DNA of 64,000 bases from Anaspis maculata (lineage: Eukaryota; Arthropoda; Insecta; Coleoptera; Scraptiidae): assembly GCA_949128115.1 (NCBI GenBank), contig OX421963.1, forward strand, positions 4,650,001 to 4,714,000. The letters are read 5' to 3'. Position numbers and translations under genes: made by a program. The notes under the pieces were generated by a model. That model was not told where the DNA came from, ran no database searches, and saw only the letters and a list, made by a program, of their open reading frames with translations. Below are positions 58,208 through 64,000 of this stretch, piece after piece (position 1 is the first letter of the stretch; every line of letters starts with the position of its first letter).

Positions 58208-58604
58208 TATTTATTAAACAAATTATTAGCTATTGATAATGGATTTATTATGTTTTATAAAGATTTGGCAGAATCATCTATAGCCAGCAATAATGCATAA
58301 AATTACCTATAAAAACTAAATTAGATCATATTATCCATAGCTAATATACTATCGTTACCACTCAATAATCGAATTGCTTATTATTATTCACGTTTCTGAT
58401 TGATAAAACATTATCAAACTGATGTTTTGTAATTATAACCAAATATTTAAATAACAGGAAACAAGGTATTTCAACGCTATCAAAACAATCCGCTTGGTGG
58501 ATGCAAATAAATATTTATTAAGCCGTATTTAAATAAGGCATTTGTTAACAATAAACGAGTCTGTGTTTTCCATAATAAATATTCGAAATCTTTTCTCTCA
58601 GTGT

Positions 58605-59105
58605 AGAATCTTTGGAACAACTTCCCAGTACTGTACTATATCTGCATATCATGCACCATCAAGGTGGTCCGACACTTTTGAATCACCTGTATTTATTGAA
58701 CTAATTATTAGCTATTGATAATGGATTTAATATGTTTTATGATAATTTAGCAAAATCATCCATCACCAGCAATAATGCATAAAATTACCTATAAAAACTA
58801 ATTTAGATCATATTATTATTAGCTAATATTCTATCGTTACCACTCAATAATCGAATTGCTTATTATTATTTACGTTTCTTATTGATAAAACATTATCAAA
58901 CTGATGTTTTGTAAGATCACACCCTGATCCCTGATGTTGAATAACAGGAAACAAGGTATTTCAACGCTATCAAAACAATCCGCTTGGTGGATGCAAATCG
59001 AGATGCAAATAAATATTTATTAAGCCGTATTTAAATAAGGCATTTGTTAACAATAAACGAGTCTGTGTTTTTCATAATAAATATTCAAAATCTTTTCTCT
59101 CAGTG
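58605..59105 (+). mobile_element. ACACTGAGAG-family element, partial copy D
   Basis: This duplicates the right ~480 bp of copy C (from about 58126 to its end) in direct tandem and ends CTTTTCTCTCAGTG with the last base lost. A ~17-bp segment near 58915 (GATCACACCCTGATCCCTGA) replaces part of the AACCAAATATT block. It is either unequal exchange with another copy or a decayed second insertion. Confidence 0.75.
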
Positions 59106-61090
59106 CAAGGACTGGTTTATTCATTCTCGACATTTTAAGCTTGATGTACCCCTAAGCAGTGATGGTAATTCCACATATCCACAGCAGAAAATTCCAAGCT
59201 TCTCATCCACATTGTCCAACATCAAGTTAATTGTCAACAGCCAGGCAGGCATAAATATCGAAAAGTGTTGTACGGAATCACGTTTCGCGTTTCGTTCCGT
59301 AATTAAATACCGCCGTTTTTCGCTTTCCGATAATGGATGGGGAGGTGGATGGGGTGGATGTACTACTATATGTGTGTATACTGGGAGCTTTTGTCCCCCG
59401 CGGAAGCGCAATCCGGGCAAATTTCATTGTATCATGATAAAAACAAAGCGTGTGGGATGGAAAGCGTCGGAGATATGCGCGTTTGCTTGCCGGCTAGAAG
59501 GGTGCTCTCTCGCGAGCTTTCCCCGCTCACACACACAAAAGCCCCGTGGAAATTAACTTTTCCGAATGGCCTCTGTGTACTCTACCTTCCATACCCTCCA
59601 ACCCCCAAGTTTTAATATTATTTGTCCTAAGTATAAGGCGGAGTATGCGACTAAGCACCCGCGCTTAGCACTTAATGGGTCGGCTTGAATTAGTTCGGAA
59701 TATGCTTTTAGCGCTTTATAATACACCACCGGCGAGAGCCGGAGCGGGGACGGCGGCGTCGCGACGCCTCGCCGTTGCCGGAATGGGCCTCGGCACGCGG
59801 CCGTCGAAGCGCAGATTGCTACTTGCAATAGGTATTTACGAGGGTATTCACTCAAGTATAAATTTAACCAAGTGATTAACTTAATATTGGCTCCAATTCC
59901 GTAAGCACCCCGTTCCCGTTGCAATTCAAAAGCGTGTAAGTATCATAATTTATGAGACCAGTTAAAAAAAACAAGAAGCATATTCGAGAAGCATACTAGT
60001 TTGACCTTTTTGGATATTCCTATAAGCAACTACATACTTTTGAAAAGAAAGCTGTATTCTATAGCAAGAATGTCGTTATGGGCCATCAATTTCTTTATAG
60101 GAGTAAAATAAAGCTCTAATGGAATTTTCGTTCACCTGTGTGCATAAAGAAGAGAAAAATCACGCCCATTTCTTTCCTATATTATTATTATGTGGTGCCA
60201 TTCTTTCATATTTCACGGCGGCGTCTTTATTTCGCCCTAAAAAGTGCGTTTGCATGCAACGTTCCCCGCGACGCGAGTATGGGCCAATAATACTTTATTT
60301 TATACCATGGCATTTTCCCCGTGTTTTTACGCCACGCCGCATGGATGGCAAAATATACATATAGGTGCCTCTATACATATATCATTTTTTATGACGTTCC
60401 TTTGCACTATGTGCTTCCTTGTTATTTTTAGATTTACCGCCCTCGGTATTTTATTAGGCCTCCTGAATCCATTTCACTCTACTCATACTTTGTTCTCGTC
60501 ATGATTCCTTGCCGTGGATAGCATAAGTTATGGAGCATGCACCTCTCCTGATGGCAGCGAAACCGGGATTAAATATTAACATGTTTATTTATGTTTATTA
60601 TCACTTTCTTGCCGTATATGCGCGTTACGCACGCTTTAGTGCCGAATTTATGTATTTTACTTTTCATCGCAGAGGATATGAGGGAGCCTTGTTCGCTGGC
60701 TTAGAGTAACGGATCAGAACATGAACACCGTGGAGACTTCTATGGGCGATGAGTAATCACATGTTGGCATGATAAGTGAAAATGATTGGTCAAGAAGGAA
60801 CTGGACGCAGTCTTATGCAACAAATCCAAGCACATGGATGAAGGCTGGTATTACTGCGCCAAGGCTGGTATCACTCAGCCAAAACTCCCCTAGTATGAAT
60901 CCCTAGCAGATATATTTTTGTCATTCACCTATTTCTCTTTGGCTGTGATGATGAGCAAGTAACTGAAGAGGATCATAAAAACGCACCCCTGCACTATAAT
61001 CTCTAATTTCCACTATACCAGCCAGAGATCATAAATGCCGTAAGCATTCTGAACTAAATTCCGCCTCCAATTTTTCGTTCTCAAATTCTT
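59106..61090. other. Lower-repeat block, no gene recognised
   Basis: About 2 kb with few inverted repeats and no retroelement motifs. There is a GC-rich core at ~59715-59830 with CGGCG/CGACGCC-rich sequence. Open frames (59044-59556 plus, 59553-59924 minus, 60119-60504 plus) lack any recognisable domain, and the first overlaps the end of copy D. It may be host intergenic or intronic DNA, and the GC core might be a regulatory element; neither is shown. Confidence 0.35.
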
Positions 61091-61094
61091 GAAG

Positions 61095-62250
61095 TTTTCT
61101 CATTTTGGTTAAATGACGTACTGATTGAAGCTACTGAATAATCTCTGCTTCAGTTTTTCGAAAGCCTTCGGATGGTTTTCTTGCCACACTAATGGCTCAT
61201 TTCTGTACCTCAATCCACTAAGAGGTTTTGTAATTTTTGAGCAGTTTTCGAGAAACTTGCGGTAGTAATTACACATCCCCAGAAACTGTGGAACTTTTTC
61301 CAGTTTTGTGGAGGTGCAAAAGTCTACTATCACCTTAGACTTGTTTGCATTGGGAAGTTGATTTTTTTCACATCCACCGTGTAGCCCAATTCAACAACTT
61401 TCCCTGCCATAAACACACATTTATTGATGTTTCGTCTGAGTTTGGCTTTTCGCAACATTTGTTGTACCTTTTCCAATTCCACCATTTGCTTCCCATAAGT
61501 CTCCAAAAAACTGCTCTGCACGGGTCTGAAAGGTGGAGGGCGCATTTGTCAAGCCAAACGGCATTATCTGGAATTCAAAATTCCTTCGCCTTGCGCTATG
61601 AAGGCTGTGTACTGTTTGCCGCTCACCTCAATCTCTACTTGCCAATATCCGCTTAATAAATCCAGCGACGAGAATCAACCAACATTTGCATCACTTTTTC
61701 CAGTTTTACTTTTCTTTCCACGTCTTTGGAAAAATAACTGTCGTTCAGATATATTAACATTACTTGCCATTTTATGTCTGTGAAAAACTGCTCCGCAAGT
61801 GTCTGGAATGTAACAGGGCTTATTCATCGAGTCATAGAGCATTGATTGGAGCTCAAATATTCCTTCCTCTTGCTATGAATTAACTAGTTGCTGCTCTTCT
61901 CAATCTCTACTTGCCAACATCTGCTAAGCAAATCGAGTGACGAGAGATATCTTGCGTCTCCTCTGTGCATTATTCCATCGATATCAGGAGTTTGAAAGGC
62001 CTTTCTCCCGTTCTTCGTCAGCCGACAGTCCACACAAGACCTTTTGGAATGGCTCTTTCCCTTTGCTGTCTTGGACGGTCCAATGATATTTTTCTTCATC
62101 ATTCGCATTTATATCTTTGATAATTTCTTTTTCTTTTATCGACACTTGATATGACCTACTCACCAGCATTCATTGGTTTAGATGTTCTCAACTCGATTTT
62201 ATGTTCTACTAGGTCTGTAAAACTTATCTCTGTTGGGTCTTTAATGAACA
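61095..62250 (-). pseudogene. Decayed Ty3/gypsy reverse transcriptase
   Basis: Read on minus from ~62240: EHKIELRTSKP (start of the RT region), the RGDARYLSSLDL-SRCWQVEI strand near 61890-61950, then a duplicated stretch, and LETYGKQMVELEKVQQML with CVFMAGKVVELGYTVD near 61400-61500. It finishes VPQFLGMCNYYRKFLENCSK and PLVWQENHPKAFEKLKQRLF near 61110-61300 at the RT/RNase H junction. Multiple stops and frameshifts are present. The catalytic YxDD segment falls in the damaged part. The family differs from the plus-strand gypsy at 26851. Confidence 0.8.
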
Positions 62251-62578
62251 CCCATATTGATTTAGTTATTTTGTGATCCCACTATCCTGGAAATCTTGTA
62301 GTGGAAGACTTATAATATCATTAGTACCACTTCCCTTTTTTCCGCTCTATCAATTACCGTCAAGCACAGCTGCTGTGTATGACTGTCATTTTCCCCTTCC
62401 AATCCACCGGCATTTACTCTTATGTCCACTGAAATTCTCGAGTATCCCTTTGAACTAATTTTTGCTGTAAATTTCTTCTCACGTGTTACACGGCTCTTTA
62501 TGACATTATTCTCCACCCTTTCTCCTCTTCAGTTGGCCCAAATGAGTTTTTTGCACTACTTCTAAAAGCTAAATGTTC

Positions 62579-62746
62579 CAAAGCAGCTGCAAGCAGTTAC
62601 GGTCAGGAAGCTTTGAGCTCCAAATGACCTGTTATCGGTTCCAATCAGGAAGCTTCATGCTCCAAAGCGACTGCGAACAGTTCCAGCCGGCAGATTTCAT
62701 GCTCCGAATCACTTGCAAGCAATTCCAGTTGGAAATGTTCATTCAG
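62579..62746 (+). repeat. 42-bp minisatellite, four units
   Basis: Four direct units are in phase with an open frame, each translating to a 14-residue repeat of the form QSxCxQFxSGSFML. Units differ at several positions but Cys-4 is constant apart from its context. A similar pattern is known from coding minisatellites in retrotransposon gag proteins, but no gag was identified next to this one, and the surrounding frame is only 66 codons. Confidence 0.6.
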
Positions 62747-63369
62747 CAAAATATAATCGTTCTGAAAAAATGACACGTGAAGACAGAAGGGGGCGCAGCA
62801 ACGCTCCAGAGAACACAACAAAGCTTTACGCAAGAACGGGAGCCCATGAGGGAACCGAACAATATGAAAGTACACAAGAAGACTCATGCAGTTAAGAAAA
62901 TCTAGAGACTTGAGGGTTTATAAGACCTTCAAATGTGACGCCTGAAGACTCAAGGAGGTGTACTTAGGGCTACGAAGGACACCGCAAGGCATCAGGGGAC
63001 CAGTTAGGGTGTCGAGATATACAGTAAGGAGTGAGGAGTGTCACTATGGTTCTGAAAAAATATATTGCAACAAAGTGGGCAACAACTGTAGGGCTTCAAA
63101 CAACGAAAGTATACACATTGGCTCACTACAGTCCCGGAAGCAGAAGTGTAGTCTAATTCATTGCTTGTTGTCAGCTCAAGTGTTCGTCCCATAGTTACGT
63201 ATTTCTAACATTGTTTCGTTTTGTTGAGTTGAGTTGGAAATCGAATCGAAGAAATTTATTTCGTTGCAAAAATCTAACGAAATCTCGGAAAGTCGATGTT
63301 CAATTTCTTATTTTTGTTTTGCAAAACACCTGAACTCTTTCTTCCCTTATATAAATAATTGTGTTACCG
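62747..63369. other. Unassigned spacer
   Basis: GA-rich on the plus strand (about 62770-63010). Short frames only; no element ends recognised. Confidence 0.3.
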
Positions 63370-63930
63370 GTTACCGGCAAAGTACGGAATCAGTCAATCC
63401 GCGGAATGCCCAGGCAATCTGCAGAATGCCTGAATGGACAGGCAGAAAGGCATAGAAAGCAAGTATTAGCGAGTGATATTCCTGAGTAAATAATTGCTGA
63501 CGTGTATTTATGCTAGTACGAAGTGATGAAAACAGTGTGTTTTGAAACGATCGTCTCGATTATGAACAAACTTGTACGCGAGATTCATAACAATACCTCC
63601 AATTGGAATTTTTCTAGCGCTGGGAAATGGAACTCGCTGCCAGAATTTGTTTTCTGGTATGGAATACTTTTTCCAATGGGGTAGGCAGTTTTAGGATAGG
63701 CGACGACAAGACAATATTATCGTGGGTTCCTCTGGCCAGTCAAAGTGTGGGGACTACTTTTTCTCAGACTGCCTGAATGGCTGGGCATTCCGCGGAATGT
63801 CCAAAGTGTGATAGGTGGTCTGCGGAATGTCCGGAATAACCGTCAATCCGCGAATTGCCTATCCATTTGGGCATTCTGCAGATTGCCTAGGCATTCCGCG
63901 GACTGACTGATTTCGCACTTTGCCGGTAAC
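63370..63930. mobile_element. Foldback element with TCCGCGGAATGCC repeats
   Basis: Ends GTTACCGGCAAAGTACGGAA and (complement of right) GTTACCGGCAAAGTGCGAAA. Both ends carry AATCAGTCARTCCGCGGAAT and GGCAATCTGCAGAATGCC. Variants of TTCCGCGGAATG recur at 63398, 63790, 63820 and 63895. The interior (63468-63595) matches 38500-38635 (GATATTCCTRAGT … ACGATCGT … TGTACGCGA). The left end is preceded by a second GTTACCGG, giving a small palindrome. No coding capacity and no clear target duplication. Confidence 0.7.
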
Positions 63931-64000
63931 ATATGTATTACTCTGGTTCTGATTTTTTCCCCCTCATGTACTTGATTGGTTTTCTTTTCCTTGTTCTTTT

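Larger units (their letters stand above)
56948..58604 (+). mobile_element. ACACTGAGAG-family element, copy C
   Basis: Starts ACACTGAGAGAAAAGTTTC and ends TTTTCTCTCAGTGT. It is the cleanest copy: ~1.66 kb with no large insertion, but the block near 57370 is shortened relative to copy A. It contains the complete nested foldback (57529-58207), which in turn contains the 57771-57931 element. No coding region. Confidence 0.85.

Noticed and set aside
59044..59556. 170-aa plus-strand frame
   Set aside because: Its start lies in the terminal part of copy D and it has no recognisable domain.

Overview
The window looks like repeat-dense nuclear DNA of an arthropod, most likely an insect. It is AT-rich and has no recognisable intact host gene. 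It is built from layers of non-LTR retrotransposons (LINEs), Ty3/gypsy fragments, solo LTRs, a complete gag-only LTR retrotransposon, a piggyBac derivative, a hAT element and many foldback or MITE-type inverted-repeat elements. Jockey/CR1-like LINE fragments, TA-flanked elements ending in CAGGGTGATTC, and a TTAA-flanked piggyBac all fit insects (beetle or hemipteran would both be possible). The sequence alone does not give the species.

Layout. 1-5.7 kb: a ~200-220 bp satellite interrupted by a minus-strand LINE reverse-transcriptase fragment and a 3.6 kb foldback element, which itself carries copy A of a family with ACACTGAGAG ends. 5.8-11.0 kb: an unrecognised 205-aa reading frame, two head-to-head LINE fragments (endonuclease on minus; PHD-finger ORF1 on plus), and a 2.9 kb DNA element that splits ORF1 and carries a MITE and a LINE 3' end. 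12.5-22 kb: five inverted-repeat elements and a decayed LTR relative. 24.6-30.5 kb: a LINE and a Ty3/gypsy fragment, each split by a solo LTR of the same family in opposite orientation, with two MITEs inside the gypsy coding sequence. 31.6-33.6 kb: a degenerate minisatellite and a 1.45 kb foldback. 35.3-40.4 kb: a small TAA-flanked MITE and a hAT element with an exact 8-bp target duplication. 41-43.2 kb: a 5'-truncated LINE with target duplication and a 1.16 kb palindrome.

43.2-56.9 kb is the clearest stratigraphy. Copy B of the ACACTGAGAG family was hit by a piggyBac derivative (TTAA at both edges). That derivative was hit by an LTR retrotransposon (2008-bp LTRs with about six differences, GTAT target duplication). 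Copy B was separately hit by a nearly full-length 4.6 kb LINE (14-bp target duplication). Copies C and a partial D follow to 59.1 kb. 59.1-61.1 kb looks lower in repeats. 61.1-62.25 kb is a decayed minus-strand gypsy polymerase; 62.6 kb has a 42-bp minisatellite, and 63.4-63.9 kb a foldback rich in TCCGCGGAATGCC.

The points most worth a second look are: (i) a tandem array of primer-binding-site-like units that fills the last ~230 bp of each LTR of the gag-only retrotransposon and runs into its real primer-binding site; (ii) a correctly phased A AAA AAC slippery heptamer near the end of ORF1 of the young LINE that joins ORF1 to an ATG-less ORF2 by a -1 shift; (iii) terminal sequence shared by two otherwise different foldback elements; and (iv) clustered subterminal motifs in two uncharacterised DNA elements. 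None of these could be checked against databases here.
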